A DNA stretch of 64,000 nt from assembly GCA_018292915.2 (NCBI GenBank), contig JACVVK020000221.1, positions 76,001 through 140,000 on the forward strand. The letters are read 5' to 3'. The position numbers and the translations under genes were made by a program. Under the pieces are notes generated by a model. It did no database searches, was not told the DNA's origin, and was given only the letters and a program-made list of their open reading frames with translations. This DNA is from Batillaria attramentaria (lineage: Eukaryota > Mollusca > Gastropoda > Batillariidae). This document shows positions 43,971-55,678 of the stretch, one piece after another. The number at the start of each line of letters is the position of its first letter. Positions within the stretch are counted from its first letter, which is position 1.

Positions 43971-44439
43971 ACTTAACTGTAGTAAACATGCAGTAGGGAG
44001 CGTGGGTTGATGGTGGCAGCGGCCCGCCTGCGTGGACATATCGTAAAGTATAGACATTTAAATGGCGAAGCGACCAAATGACTCAATACACTGTTATACT
44101 GTTCAGGTCACTTTTAAGATAATTCAACTCTCGTCTCCTATGGAACGATTTTTCAAACTGGTACACTGTAAGTAGTTACCATTAAAAAAAAATGAAGATT
44201 GGATACACCCGGTAGAACACATTATTCGTCTATTATGACATATAGTTAAACTTTTAAAGCTTTGTCATGCTATGAATTGTATTCTTCTTCTGATGGGAAA
44301 GCCAGTCCAATACCTCGCGATGTCCGAAACAGAAGACTAGAAAAGTGACGCCGTATACAGCATCAATGCTCATTTCACATGTTCCATACTTTACGCGTAA
44401 ATGGCAAATGGATAACTCTTGAAAGCCCAAACAAAACTT
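43971..44439. other. No recognised feature
   Basis: AT-rich single-copy sequence. Confidence 0.4.
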
Positions 44440-44640
44440 GCAATTTAACTTGAAATCTTCAGATCACTAGAAGCCACCTCAAGTCACTGTTATGCAATCT
44501 GCAGCGGTCTCGGGCCTAGCGGGGAAGGCCCACGCCTTGTGTAATATTTAGTGGCTTTACGTGGCTCCTACTGGTGTGCGGTGGTTTGTCCTATTTAACA
44601 AGTCTAATCATACAGTGGGCAGGGGGTGGTGGGCTCGGGC
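44440..44640 (-). mobile_element. Family J fold-back repeat, copy 2
   Basis: Reverse complement of 16003-16200, including AGTGGCTTTACGTGGCTCC, TACTGGTGTGCGGTGGTT and AACAAGTCTAATC. The inverted arms are less perfect than in copy 1. Confidence 0.7.
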
Positions 44641-45059
44641 CCTCAAGAGATAAGTACTAGACAAAACCCAAACTGAACCCTGTGCTATTAAAAAAAAAAA
44701 AAAACATTATCAGAACAGAAACACAATTTTGGAAGAAAATCAATTAATGAATGTTCACGTAACCTGGCTTCAAGATAAAAGTTACTACAGAAACAGAGAG
44801 AGAGAGAGAGAGAGAATGAGAATGACAATGACAATGACAATAATCATTATTTTCCAACAATAGAAGTTTGGGCAGAAATACCATGTTCGAACTTGCCGTT
44901 GCTAAACTACGAGAATATGAGCAAAGCGGGGGGAGAGAGAGAGAGAGAGAGGGAATGACAATGACAATGACAACTGCTTTATTCAGTGGAGGCCCAAGAG
45001 AGAGAGAGAGAGTGAGAGAGAGAGAGATCAAACTTCCACGTGTTCTATTTCCCCTACAG
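44641..45059 (+). repeat. Family L repeat and (GA)n tracts
   Basis: (GA)n at 44796-44814, family L at 44815-44935 (matching 29645-29762), then (GA)n, GAATGACAATGACAATGACAACTGC and more (GA)n to 45029. A (A)16 run lies at 44690-44705. Confidence 0.8.
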
Positions 45060-45266
45060 CACAACGTACGTCACTTTGCAGGAAACAATGGACAAAACTC
45101 TGGTGCACGGAGAAGCCACGGCAGGCTGGTGAACGTCTTCGGGAGCGAGACGATTCTCACGGCCATTGATTTGCCATTCAGCCCGGCTTGGAAGGAAATC
45201 TCCCGGCATCCGTCCCACCACGTCCCCAAGGTCTTGATTTGGAGGAGGGGGGGGGGGCAGCCGTAA
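45060..45266 (+). other. Weak candidate terminal exon
   Basis: TTCTATTTCCCCTACAG at 45043-45059 is a good 3' splice site. It opens a phase-0 frame of 68 codons ending with a stop at 45264-45266, of ordinary composition apart from a poly-G-encoded Gly run. No domain is recognised and other frames also stay open for a while. Equally likely to be chance. Confidence 0.15.
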
Positions 45267-45381
45267 TGGCCACGCAGACCTGTCATTTCTGCCCCGTTGT
45301 TCTTACAGCTACTGTTTGGATTTTGATGCGGTGTCGAAAAGCAAACGAAGCTGGGGTAAAATGGTTCGAAATACGAGAGAG

Positions 45382-45591
45382 GTGTGGGTGAATAGGGTGT
45401 GGGGGGGGGGGAGGGGGGGTAGGAGTCTAACGTCCTTTTCCACCATGCATAGGTGATATCAAAGACGGGGCAACGAGAAAAAAGGCCAGCACAAATATTT
45501 GGCCCAAGCCGGGATTCGAACTCACGACCCGAGCGTTGAAAGTCAAACTCTCTGCCATTCGCCTATTCCGGCTCCCCGTGTGGGTGACTAG
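45382..45591 (-). mobile_element. SINE family A with 14-bp target-site duplication
   Basis: GTGTGGGTGAATAG (45382-45395) and GTGTGGGTGACTAG (45578-45591) bound the SINE. The tail has become a G-rich run. Head GGCGAATGGCAGAGAG, box B GAGTTCGAATCCCGGC. Confidence 0.9.
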
Positions 45592-45825
45592 AAACAAGGG
45601 GAAACTTATGTTAGATAAGGGACTGGAAGGAAAATGGCTTGCTTATACTCTTAACGTTGCCGATTTTCACAGGCTAAGGCTGAACAAACTGTGTCTGTCT
45701 GTGTAAACTGTGAGTCACACAATCAAGGGTGAATCAAGTAATGTTCAGGAAGCTAAGACGGAATTAGCCTGTTTTACGCTAAGTCTCAGGCTAGTCCCGT
45801 CACTGGCCAAGCATCAGTCGTTTGT
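45592..45825. other. No recognised feature
   Basis: Single-copy spacer. Confidence 0.35.
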
Positions 45826-46000
45826 TTGTTTGTTTGTTCCTACTTTATTGGCCCTTTCTGGAAATTCTGGCTGCTTCCTCCAGGGGAAGCGCGTCGCCGA
45901 GGTGCAGCGCCACCCAACACCTATCCTATATTTTGCAATTTTACTGGGGGAGGAAAGGCGGATAACCCGGAGAGAAATCCCCCCTTGAGCAGCCCGGTAG
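45826..46000 (-). mobile_element. SINE family E, copy 2 (3' part)
   Basis: CTACTTTATTGGCCCTTTC, GCTGCTTCCTCCAGGGGAAG, GCGCCACCCAACACCTATCC and GGATAACCCGGAGAGAAA are the reverse complement of the copy at 28897-29222. The head is missing. Confidence 0.75.
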
Positions 46001-46157
46001 CCAGGACTAAGGTGTTTGTTCGGACAAAAAACAAAACAAAACAAAAAACACTTAACCGCCTTTATAATCCAGAGGCCAGGCAACACACACGCACCACTCC
46101 ACGACCTCTTCTGTGAATGGAGTTCTCTCAAAGCCACCCATGGCGATGAGGAGTGCT

Positions 46158-46290
46158 ACAATACAGGCTACGTACCAGAGATGCAGATTTGGAGGAAAAC
46201 GCTATATATTCCTTTTACACATAACGTTGCAGACGACACCCTAGAAATGCTTTAAAATTCACCCCCCCCCCCCCCCCCAAAAAAAAATAA

Positions 46291-46345
<55 letters not shown>

Positions 46346-46675
46346 AAATCAGGCACTCATGTGTAGAGTAAGTTTCAACAAATTCCAATATTCCGTTTTG
46401 TGGCAATGTTGCCAGCGACCACACACCCCCCTCATTCCACGGTCGTCTGCTGGCTCCTGTGCCAGCCGCGCATGAATACAAATAGTCCATAAGCCAGCCT
46501 CATTTTCCCTAATTTTACTATTACCTGGCATGAAACTTGTTTACAAAGCCAACAAAAAGCACCAGATTGCCATTTTTTACTCTGCACACAAATTTTAAAA
46601 AGGGCAAAGATTTTCTACTATATTTAGCCGAGTTTGTTACAAGATGACCCGGAAGCTAATACCGGTCTGTAACCC
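46158..46675 (-). repeat. Dispersed repeat family H, copy 2
   Basis: Reverse complement of 16743-17206, expanded in the middle by a C run and an (AAAT)n tract at about 46262-46346. Copy 1 has only a short T-rich segment there. Confidence 0.85.
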
Positions 46676-46937
46676 AAAAAACCGTAAGCAGCGTGATGGA
46701 GAGAGGCTGTGGGTGACACTTGGAAGCGATTCTCTCATTTTCCACCCAGTGTGCCGAGAGTGATGGGCACCGTAAACCATCATAGAAACTAGTGGAGCGA
46801 TGTGATTCCAGATTTACGCCTTAGCTGTCTCATGGTGATCGACAGTGTAAAGACCTCGCGCGGTGAAAGAACGAGAGGGGTGAGGTGGGGGGGAGGGTAG
46901 AAATGAAATGGAATGGAATGAAATGAAATGTGTGTGC

Positions 46938-46938
<1 letters not shown>
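46676..46938. other. No recognised feature
   Basis: Single-copy, turning to AATG/AATGG-type low complexity at 46903-46930. Confidence 0.4.
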
Positions 46939-47017
<79 letters not shown>

Positions 47018-47090
47018 TATAAAACTAAACGTCAGAAAACACAGACATACCGGGAGAAGTGGGGGAGGGTGGAGAGAGAGAGAGAGAGAG
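46939..47090 (+). repeat. (GA)n microsatellites
   Basis: About 36 GA units at 46939-47013 and a shorter tract at 47073-47089. Confidence 0.97.
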
Positions 47091-47322
47091 TCATCCAGAT
47101 AATCTCTCGCTGACCGAGCTATGACATTCACTGACAGTTAATGACATTTTGTTTTGGGCGGTAATAGAGGAAGGAGAAAAAAATCTCATGAACTGCTCGG
47201 GTGTTATCTTATTTTTTGTTTGTTTGTTTGTTTTGTTTTTGGAGGGTTTTGGTGGGGTTTTTGTGGTATCTGATCTCTGATTGTGGTTGATTTTCTTTCT
47301 CACTGAAGTATTCAGACAATCA

Positions 47323-47710
47323 TTTAGAATGTGATAGCAGGGTTTAGTTCACGTGAATTGTTATCCAGGACAATCTAAGCAATGATTTACCGTAACTTAA
47401 ACATAATCATTTACACCAATTGAGAACATGGGTCATTTGTCGCGAGAAGGGTGGGTGCAGCGTGGTCGCTTGTTTTAAGCTGTGAGAACTGCAGTATAAA
47501 TGCATTATATAGAATATAATAGCAGGGTTTAGCTGATGTGAACTGTTGATCTGCCGTAATTTCAGACATTTACACTAATTTGCAAAATCAACAGTTCACA
47601 TTAGCTAAACCCTGCTATCATATTCTATTTAATGCATTTATACTGTGGACGAAATGGCGACAGGACTATTTGTCGCGAGGAGGTTGGGTGTGGTATGGTT
47701 GCCAGTAAGC
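47323..47710. mobile_element. Family N fold-back element
   Basis: A 60-bp arm at 47491-47550 is nearly the perfect reverse complement of 47587-47646 (shared GCAGGGTTTAGCT.ATGTGAACTGTTGAT), with a 36-bp loop. A third, partial arm in direct orientation lies at 47323-47367. TTTGTCGCGAG.AGG.TGGGTG flanks as a direct repeat at 47436 and 47670. It looks like a hairpin MITE with a partially duplicated neighbour. Confidence 0.8.
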
Positions 47711-47840
47711 CTCATAACACATTTGGGAGACGTTTTTGTTCGAACAAATATGGAAAACAGCTCATGGAAAACACAGTCCGGAAAAAGTAGGACCAAAAGC
47801 ACAACGACAAAGCACTCCACCATCTCCCCACCCCCACCCC

Positions 47841-48300
47841 CCGCCTCCCCGGCGGAGCAACTTGATTTGTCCAAGCAAAAGGATAACATAGAGCAAAAAG
47901 ACAACAAAGGCATACATGATATTCCTTTTCACTACAATGCGTTTCTTGCATCACACGCAGCAAGGCTGTAACGACGCAACATTTTTTTTTTCCAACCAAA
48001 TTTCCTTGATCTCAACGTGACACAGCTCCTCCCCCCCTCCCCCTTCCCCATCCCCCCACACCCCTCCCCGGCGGAGCAACTTGATTTGTCCAAGCAAAAG
48101 GATAACATAGAGCAAAAAGACAACAAAGGCATACATGATATTCCTTTTCACTACAATGCGTTTCTTTGCATCACACACAGCACGGCTGTAACGACGCAAC
48201 TTTTTTTTTTTTTTTTTTTTTTGTCCAACCAAATTTCCTTGATCTCAACGTGACACAGCTCTTCCCCTCCCCCTCCCCCATCCCCCTCCTCTCCATCCTC
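47841..48300 (+). repeat. 219-bp tandem duplication (2.2 units)
   Basis: GGCGGAGCAACTTGATTTGT begins at 47851 and 48070. The shared unit runs through ATGATATTCCTTTTCACTAC, CTGTAACGACGCAAC, a T run, CCAACCAAATTTCCTTGATC and a C-rich end. The third unit is partial (48225-48300). The T run differs in length between units. Confidence 0.93.
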
Positions 48301-48620
48301 ACACATAGAGGGAAAGAAAAAAAAAGACTTTTGACTGCTGTCTGTCACTTGTAATAAGATCCAGATGGCCCCGTCACAGCAAAGCGATCGAAAGCTTAAT
48401 CTAGACCCACGAACTTGCGGCTCGGGCAGATCACCCCGCTTACACCATGATCAGTCGTTCAGACGCGTCACTTGCACTACCCGCGCTGCAGGGATGACTT
48501 GGTCCAATTTGCGTCCATCAAACCGTCCGTAACTTTTAGGACGGTCTCTTTGCACTGTCAACAGCTCGCAGCACAATAATTGGATAAGATTTTGATGAAG
48601 TCTGTTAGTTCCGGATTCTC

Positions 48621-48624
<4 letters not shown>
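48301..48624. other. No recognised feature
   Basis: Single-copy; no exon recognised. Confidence 0.4.
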
Positions 48625-48715
<91 letters not shown>

Positions 48716-48910
48716 GGAGGTCGTGCGTGCGTGCGTGCGTGCGTGCATACCATACATGGAGCATGGAGAGAGAGAGACAGACAGACAGACAGAGAGACAG
48801 AGAGACAGAGACAGAGACAGAGACACAGAGACACAGACAGAGAGACACAGACAGAGAGAAACAGAGACAGAGAGACAGACAGACAGACAGAGAGACAGAG
48901 AGACAGAGGG
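48625..48910 (+). repeat. (GT)n, (GTGC)n and (GACA)n/(GAGACA)n tract
   Basis: About 44 GT units, five GTGC units at 48723-48746, then nearly 140 bp of GACAGA/GAGACA hexamers and tetramers. Confidence 0.97.
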
Positions 48911-49042
48911 GTGGCGGTTGAAAAAAATAGTCCACCAGGCAGTCAGAACAACGAAACAAAGAACTTAAAAAGGCACAAACCAACAGCAAAACACTGGCAA
49001 CACTGACGACGCAGAACTGCCTATTGTCTGTGCACGCCCTGG

Positions 49043-49044
<2 letters not shown>

Positions 49045-49104
<60 letters not shown>
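49045..49104 (+). repeat. (CA)n microsatellite
   Basis: About 29 CA units. Confidence 0.97.
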
Positions 49105-49105
<1 letters not shown>

Positions 49106-49599
49106 CCACCACGTAACACACGTAGCACTAAAACAAATCTTCCTTCTGCAGCAGCGCACACTGAAACCGCGGATAAAAATAAGCACTTCAACCTATTAAT
49201 GTCACTCGCTCATAAAAATCCACTTGCTTCAGGCTCTCTCCCCCTGCCGCCTCTCACCTTAAGAAATCGATAAACTCCTCCAAGAATAAGATTCTGAAAT
49301 GATTTCTCCAAGTTATTTTAATTTTTTTTTTTTAATTTTTATATATATATTTTTTTTTTGTACACGAAAAGTTGATCCCCGATCTTCAATGATCTCACCC
49401 TGAGGAAACATAAAGCTCGTGTTTCGTTTGCGTGGTGACGCTGGAGCAGCTTACAAGCCATATGATAAGGGCAAATCGGAGAATAATTCACGCATATCGT
49501 GATTCTTCGAATTGACGTTCGCGTTATCCCTGGATCAAATCCACGGAGATGTTTGATTCCGTGTGTGCACTATGGTAAACTGGATCTGCATGCAGCTTA
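49105..49599. other. No recognised feature
   Basis: Single-copy with an AT-rich stretch at 49316-49362. Confidence 0.4.
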
Positions 49600-49781
49600 G
49601 GCACATTTTGTACCGCGCACGACTTTTCCCAAGGTTTTTTTTGGCCTGTTTTTCGGTTTTGGCCCAGTATGCGAAAATCAGGCAAGGTTCACGGTTCCTC
49701 CACGGCTCTTACTGCGGCAAACACGGGTATGATCAAAGTGCAACACGCCCACTCAGTCAAATTTAATTTGATGTAAATTAT

Positions 49782-49868
<87 letters not shown>

Positions 49869-49910
49869 CCACTGGTGCACATCTTCAAACTTACTTAGTA
49901 GGAATCACGC
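49600..49910 (+). repeat. Dispersed repeat family I, copy 2, with (GT)n
   Basis: TTGTACCGCGCACG, GTATGCGAAAATCAGGCAAG, CGGCTCTTACTGCGGCAA and ATCAAAGTGCAACAC, then (GT)n at 49784-49866, then AGGCCACTGGTGCACATC. Matches 25411-25700 with the simple repeat at the same internal position. Confidence 0.8.
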
Positions 49911-50099
49911 TTGGGAAAAAAAGCCACTAAACGAAAACACAAAACATCCCACTGAAAAAACAAACAAACAAACAAACACAAGCAAACAAACAAACAAACA
50001 ACAACAAGAACACATCTCTATGAATCAACAACAAAACCAACAGAGTTTGAGTTCTTTGGGTTTCGTTTCTTTCTTTCTTTTTTGCGTCTTTACATTTCA
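49911..50099. repeat. A-rich (AAAC)n tract
   Basis: (AAAC)n runs at about 49959-50000, then T-rich sequence. Confidence 0.8.
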
Positions 50100-50265
50100 G
50101 TCCACTTTTTCCACGCCAATTTCTCCGCCATGATTTCTGTAAACTGGTTCAGATGAGCACGTATATAAGTTTTTACTTGTTGTGCTCTCTTACAACGTAA
50201 TACTGTTTACTGCTTGACGGTGATTCGGCTTGAATGAATAAAAATGTTCAAACCGAAACCAACAA
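50100..50265 (+). repeat. Dispersed repeat family O, copy 2
   Basis: CCACGCCAATTTCTCCGCCATG, GATGAGCACGTATATAAG, ACTTGTTGTGCTCTCTTAC and GAATAAAAATGTTCAAACC match the other two O copies. Confidence 0.75.
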
Positions 50266-50377
50266 AACCGCAAATTGAACATGTTCTTCTAAGGGCCTGA
50301 CTACTGAAGGTTTACTTGCTACAGACCCGATCCGACTGACGACCCTTGAGAAGAAAGCCGCACGTGCCGTCATCATT

Positions 50378-50570
50378 TCGTGATCTTAGGACTCAATGAT
50401 GATCTTAGGACTATTGATGATGATCTCAGGATTAGTAATGGCGATCTTACCACTATTAATGAAGATCCTAGGATTATTAATGACGATTTTTGCACTATTA
50501 ATGATGATCTTAGGATTAGTAATGACGATCTTAGCACTATTAATGATGATCTTAGGATTATTTCTTAAAC
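50378..50570 (+). repeat. 21-bp minisatellite
   Basis: About nine diverged units of GATGATCTTAGGATTATTAAT. Alternate units tend to have GCACTATTAAT rather than GGATTAGTAAT, hinting at a 42-bp dimer. The open frame across it is a consequence of the 21-bp period. Confidence 0.9.
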
Positions 50571-51223
50571 TTTAGCAAACCCAACAATCAGGGGCGTCGA
50601 TGATGTGTATCCTTTCCTTGTCTAGTTCAAGACTGTCTTTAGTAGGCCTAAAGATTGCCAATGATTGTCATCGCTTGAGTGCGCGCCACCTGAGAAATCC
50701 GTCTTCACAGATGGCCCGTGAGCGACTTTTAAGCACGCAATGGCAATCAAGCGCACATTTTCCTACGCATAGTAATGGAGTAGATCCACCGGACGCTGTT
50801 CATACTCATTGTTGTATTTTACTCCTGCTATGTCGCTCTCTTGGTGCACTCGCAGAGAAGACACGGGATACAACAGGATACAACTCCCATACTTTATTAA
50901 CAGAAGATGCGTGGAGAACAAATTCACGAAAGAAGAAGAACCCAGAACGCTGTGCAGGGCTGCTTATGTACTAAACAGGTCAGATCTAGAACATTCCTCA
51001 ACTTACTGGCAAGTTCGAAATCTTTCCAAGGTGACGTCATCTACTGACGTTACTGCACCAGCATATTCTGGGGTGGTCTAGAAATTTCCATCGAAATGCT
51101 GTGGCTTTTCGCGATCTCTACAACACTCATGTACATGTTCAGATTCATGGTCAACGGCTGGAGATCGTAAAAGTTTTCATAAAAGTTTATGTCTGAAACG
51201 GCGTCCACAGCTAGGCGAACGGA
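50571..51223. other. No gene assigned
   Basis: The frame at 50600-50974 (about 125 codons, plus) has no domain. On the minus strand AATAAAGTATGGGAGTTGTATCC near 50876-50902 resembles an LTR-type polyadenylation region, but I found no second LTR. Confidence 0.35.
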
Positions 51224-51685
51224 CACAAAATGACCGTGGGGTCATGTTTGGTGTTTCTTTGGGGTACCCTGTTTGGCGAACGTGCTAGTCTGTAGTGATT
51301 TTTGTTGTCATGAAAAAGCGTGATTTTCGTGATTTTTGTGTTATGTAGGTCAAGGTGCATGCCAGGCGGTCACAAAAAAAAGGCAAGCTGCCAGGGAAGC
51401 TGGGACCTTTTGCACAGAGGTGGAACACAAGTGAGGCAAGCATATTTGTGCGAACTGCCTTTCTGGCCTAAAGAGAAAGTGAAAGTAGACGTGCATTACT
51501 CCAGTGAGGCCTGAGCAAAAAGGAGACATTCATTTTTTAAGTCCCTGCCAGGTGCGTGTCTTTGAATGGTCTGTTCGTGGTAGTAATTGTTTCTAGACTG
51601 AAGCATTCGTAGGGGTGACTATGATGCCTGAGGCTAATAGAGAATATATAGGCATTTTGAGGTCCTGTGTATTTGTGTCTTTCAC
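51224..51685 (+). repeat. Dispersed repeat family C, copy 4
   Basis: Same landmark order as the other C copies, from GACCGTGGGGTCATG to TAGGCATTTTGAGG. Differs by point changes and a short GTGAAA insertion. Confidence 0.78.
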
Positions 51686-51887
51686 CCGCATGACCGTTCT
51701 GTTTCCGGGTGCTCTGCAGACAGCAGAGATGAAACAAAAACAAAATTCAGACTAAAACTTAGAGCGCGTAGGGCCTTTGAACTGCTACTTTCTGACTGGC
51801 TAAACATTGCTGCTTTAGGATAGGTTTGCATAACATGTAACACGTAATTTTTCTCACATATGTAACTTAACCCGGAAGGACAAGGCA
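51686..51887. other. No recognised feature
   Basis: Single-copy spacer. Confidence 0.35.
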
Positions 51888-51985
51888 GGTGGGTTTTTGA
51901 GGGTTTATAACGTCCGCCACATAATATTATGGGCGATATCAAAGATTTGGGAACGAGAAAAAGGCCGGTACAACCGGAAGCACAA
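51888..51985 (-). mobile_element. SINE family A, decayed fragment
   Basis: GGTGGGTTTTTGAGGGTTTATAACGTCC, GGGCGATATCAAAG and AACGAGAAAAAGGCCGGTACAA are recognisable. Part of the TTTTCCACC segment and the whole head are missing. A stray GCGAGAAAAAGGCCGGTACA at 52334-52353 is a second micro-fragment. Confidence 0.65.
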
Positions 51986-52385
51986 AAATAAGTAATAAAC
52001 GAAATAAAAGCCTCTGCCTGGGTTTAGCCCTACATGAACGCCTCGCGGAAACTACCGCAGGCTCAGGCACGGCATTTCTTCCACAAGAAATCCGCCTTCA
52101 CAGCTGCATCGCTGTGCAGGGTGTTTGGTGCTTAAAGGTCTGCAATCTCGACAAAAAGCCGCACACGGTGTGTTTTAAAACATGTGACTGAACAAACTGG
52201 ATATTTCAGCGGTTTATATACCCCCATAAAACCAGAGCTTGAGCGTGCGGCAACGTCATTCTGCTTTTGGTCAGTGAGCGAGACACACCGCTATATACAG
52301 TGTGTAGCGGGTGTTGTGCTGCACGGAAAGACTGCGAGAAAAAGGCCGGTACAACCGGAAACACAAACATCTTTCTCGCTCAAGA
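51986..52385. other. No recognised feature
   Basis: Single-copy except for the SINE A micro-fragment at 52334-52353. Confidence 0.4.
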
Positions 52386-52717
52386 CCGCGATCCACGATC
52401 AGACAGTGCGGGACCGCAGTGCGGGATCTGATGAGTTTCTATGGCAACCAGCAGATTCTTGACGTCACTATCAGACAGTGCGGGATGCGGGCTAGGGTTC
52501 AGCCGGCGCTACTTTCTAGCCCGCACTGCGGGACGGGTGCCATCAGACAGCCAATCAATTTGCGAGCTTCGCGCACACGCCCTTTTCACCCTTGACCCCA
52601 GCAAAAGATGGCCGACTGTCCGCCAATCACGCACTGCGGGATACGTGGAGCGCTACATCCCGTCAGACATCCAATCCCGCAGCCGTCCGTCCCGCACTGT
52701 CTGATCGTGGATCGCGG
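52386..52717. mobile_element. MITE-like element family T with 28-bp perfect inverted ends
   Basis: 52386-52413 (CCGCGATCCACGATC..) is the exact reverse complement of 52690-52717 (..GATCGTGGATCGCGG). Inside, AGACAGTGCGGGA/CCCGCACTG-type segments recur in both orientations at about 52401, 52472, 52519, 52631 and 52690. It holds GTTTCTATGGCAAC (about 52435-52448), an RFX X-box-like motif. Only one copy is in the window. No open frame of interest. Confidence 0.85.
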
Positions 52718-52786
52718 GTTTCAGTGTCATAACGCTAACTGAGTTGTGAGATCAGGTTCCGCTAGGCTTTTACGAGTTTCAGAGTC

Positions 52787-53083
52787 GCTGAAAACTCTGT
52801 AACTGTGTCAGAGTTGACTGTGCATTTCGCTGAAAACTCTGTAACTGTGTCAGAGTTGACTGTGCATTTCGCTGAAAACTCTGTAACTGTGTCAGAGTTG
52901 ACTGTGCATTTCGCTGAAAACTCTGTAACTGTGTCAGAGTTGACTGTGCATTTCGCTGAAAACTCTGTAACTGTGTCAGAGTTGACTGTGCATTTCGCTG
53001 AAAACTCTGTAACTGTGTCAGAGTTGACTGTGCATTTCGCTGAAAACTCTGTAACTGTGTCAGAGGTGACTGTGCATTTCGCA
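52787..53083 (+). repeat. 42-bp minisatellite, seven units
   Basis: Near-identical units of GAAAACTCTGTAACTGTG + TCAGAGTTGACTGTGCAT + TTCGCT. Only the last unit shows changes (GAGGTGAC, CGCACAG). The 42-bp period keeps frames open on both strands. The 243-codon plus frame that runs through it and beyond has no domain and I do not accept it as a gene. Confidence 0.95.
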
Positions 53084-54204
53084 CAGTCGGATAAATGTTT
53101 CAAACACGCTTTTTGTGATATTTTGTGGAGATTGCAGACCTTTAAAAGTCACCAAAGTTGCGTGCGAGCTGGAAAAGAAACACGCGTGCTGCTTCGCCCT
53201 TGTCCATCATCCACCTCGCACCCAGATATTACAAAGCCACAAACTCACCCAATGACCGCGAACCCTTTTACCTTTCACAAAATGAAATTGGAAAGCTCAT
53301 GTTTTATACGGAAGCATTTTCTCAATTTCTGCCTTTTTTTTAACAATTCTGTTTTCTCTGTTGCCGGCTTTCTGGAGGTTCTTCATTTCATTTCAACCTC
53401 ACGTTTGACCCACCGGTACAGCTTAATTCAAAGAAAGGGGGACACGTGCCCAAAACTGCAGTGGGCGGGAGGACTTAAAAAAAAAAGTCTTGCGCGCATC
53501 GCTCCCTCACATTTTGATTCTGTCACAAAGGTTTGAAGGCACGAGAGATAGGGCAAGTGGACGTGAAACGCCTTTCTCCTGCCAGAGGGATGTTCAATAA
53601 CCAAGGTTTGATCCTCGTGGCCTATAGTCAATATCCATAATTGGCATTTCGCGAAAATCCTCCACTATAATATGGAAGGGGTGTTTTAAGAGCTCTGCGG
53701 ATAAAATACGGTAGCGTTAAACTCAATGCCGTTTTTTTTTTTTTTTCATTGTGGGAAATGTTTATCACGGAAGACCGTGTGACCTCGGCAGTCCTTGTTA
53801 TGAGACACGTGTGTGACGTGGCTATGACGTGAAAGTCGCTCGTGCGTATAACAAAACGAGGACTTGCTAGCGGAAAAAGCAGAAGAAATTTAGCCCTAAA
53901 ACTGAAAATACTTTTGAGGTAGGAATTCGAATTAATATGCTTAAAAGCTGTCAAACGACTGTGAAGGCGAGGTAACGTCCTTCAATTTGTTGTTGTTGTT
54001 TTTAGTTTGGTCACTGATGCACAACCCCAAACTTCTTTATATTTTTTTTTTAATTCTGTTTTTGAGTTCTCTTCATACAGTGACAGTACAGCATTCACAT
54101 GAATGACACAACACGGCTCGAACAGGAGTCGGAAAAAATTAGAGCAAAGACATATGTCAAACGAGGAGCACGGAGAAACGCCGTGTTTGGTCGTGTTCGG
54201 TGTG
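53084..54204. other. No gene assigned; family I tail fragment
   Basis: Single-copy. At about 54003-54037 TTGGTCACTGATGCACAACC..AAACTT matches one end of family I (compare 25655-25690 and the reverse complement of 57960-58000). Confidence 0.45.
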
Positions 54205-54293
54205 AGAAAAATCCCGCTTGCCTCGGCTTGGTCTCGAACCCGGGTCTCCCGGTCCATGGTCCGAAGAGCTAAGCACTACACTACAGAAGCCGG
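54205..54293 (-). mobile_element. SINE family B head-only fragment
   Basis: Minus strand: CCGGCTTCTGTAGTGTAGTGC..TTAGCTCTTCGG..GGGTTCGAGACC, then AAGCGGGATTTTTCTC. Only the tRNA-like head and about 15 bp of body are present. It points head-to-head at the copy starting at about 54335. Confidence 0.8.
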
Positions 54294-54334
54294 TTCTGCT
54301 GGCTGTGCGTGCAAATCTGCAAATCGCCAAAAGC

Positions 54335-54841
54335 CCCTTACTCAGTGGTTGACCGCAACACTCAGGCCGATGTCACACGGGAGACGTAGGTTCGAGTCCC
54401 AGCCGAGGCAAGCGGGATTTTTCTTACCTAGATCGGCTCCTACGCAGAGCGGGTGTGCTATGGGCTCAGTGGGGAGGCTGTTGCCACACAGCCGAGATTT
54501 ACCCACTTCATGGGTGCGACTTTGTGGGTGCTTTCCTTGGTATGACACGTCTTATGGTGTGGATGATTACACGGCCGGCACCGCAGATGCTGTAATTCCC
54601 GGACCTGGTTAACGCCGACATATTTAGGAAGCGTGGAATGCGGCCCTGTCCCGCAGCCCCAAACCACACGGACCTCCATAGCACCATCTTACCATCATCC
54701 TCATTTCCATCACCATGCATAATAATAATATAAAAAAGATTGCCCCAGCTCCCGAGTCCTCAGTGGATTCCACCCATGATCTGAGAGGAACATCACTGGA
54801 GCTGGCAAAGAGTTGGGGCCAAAAAAAAAAAAAAAAAAAAA
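54335..54841 (+). mobile_element. SINE family B, full copy with poly-A
   Basis: Diverged head (CTCAGTGGTTGACCGC, GTAGGTTCGAGTCCCAGCCG) and body TCGGCTCCTACGCAGAGCGGG, GATTACACGGCCGGCACCGC, GGAAGCGTGGAATGCGGCCC and GAGCTGGCAAAGAGTTGGGG, then an A run at 54823-54841. The poly-A marks the 3' end earlier than in the copy at 344-886. Confidence 0.85.

Positions 54842-55678
<837 letters not shown>

Noticed and set aside
50571..51223. LTR retrotransposon end
   Set aside because: AATAAA plus a GTTGTATCCTGTTGTATCC phrase on the minus strand looked LTR-like, but there is no second LTR, primer-binding site or coding region.
52805..53536. 243-codon frame starting in the 42-bp minisatellite
   Set aside because: Openness comes from a 42-bp period. 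The unique C-terminal part has no domain, and the complementary strand is open too.
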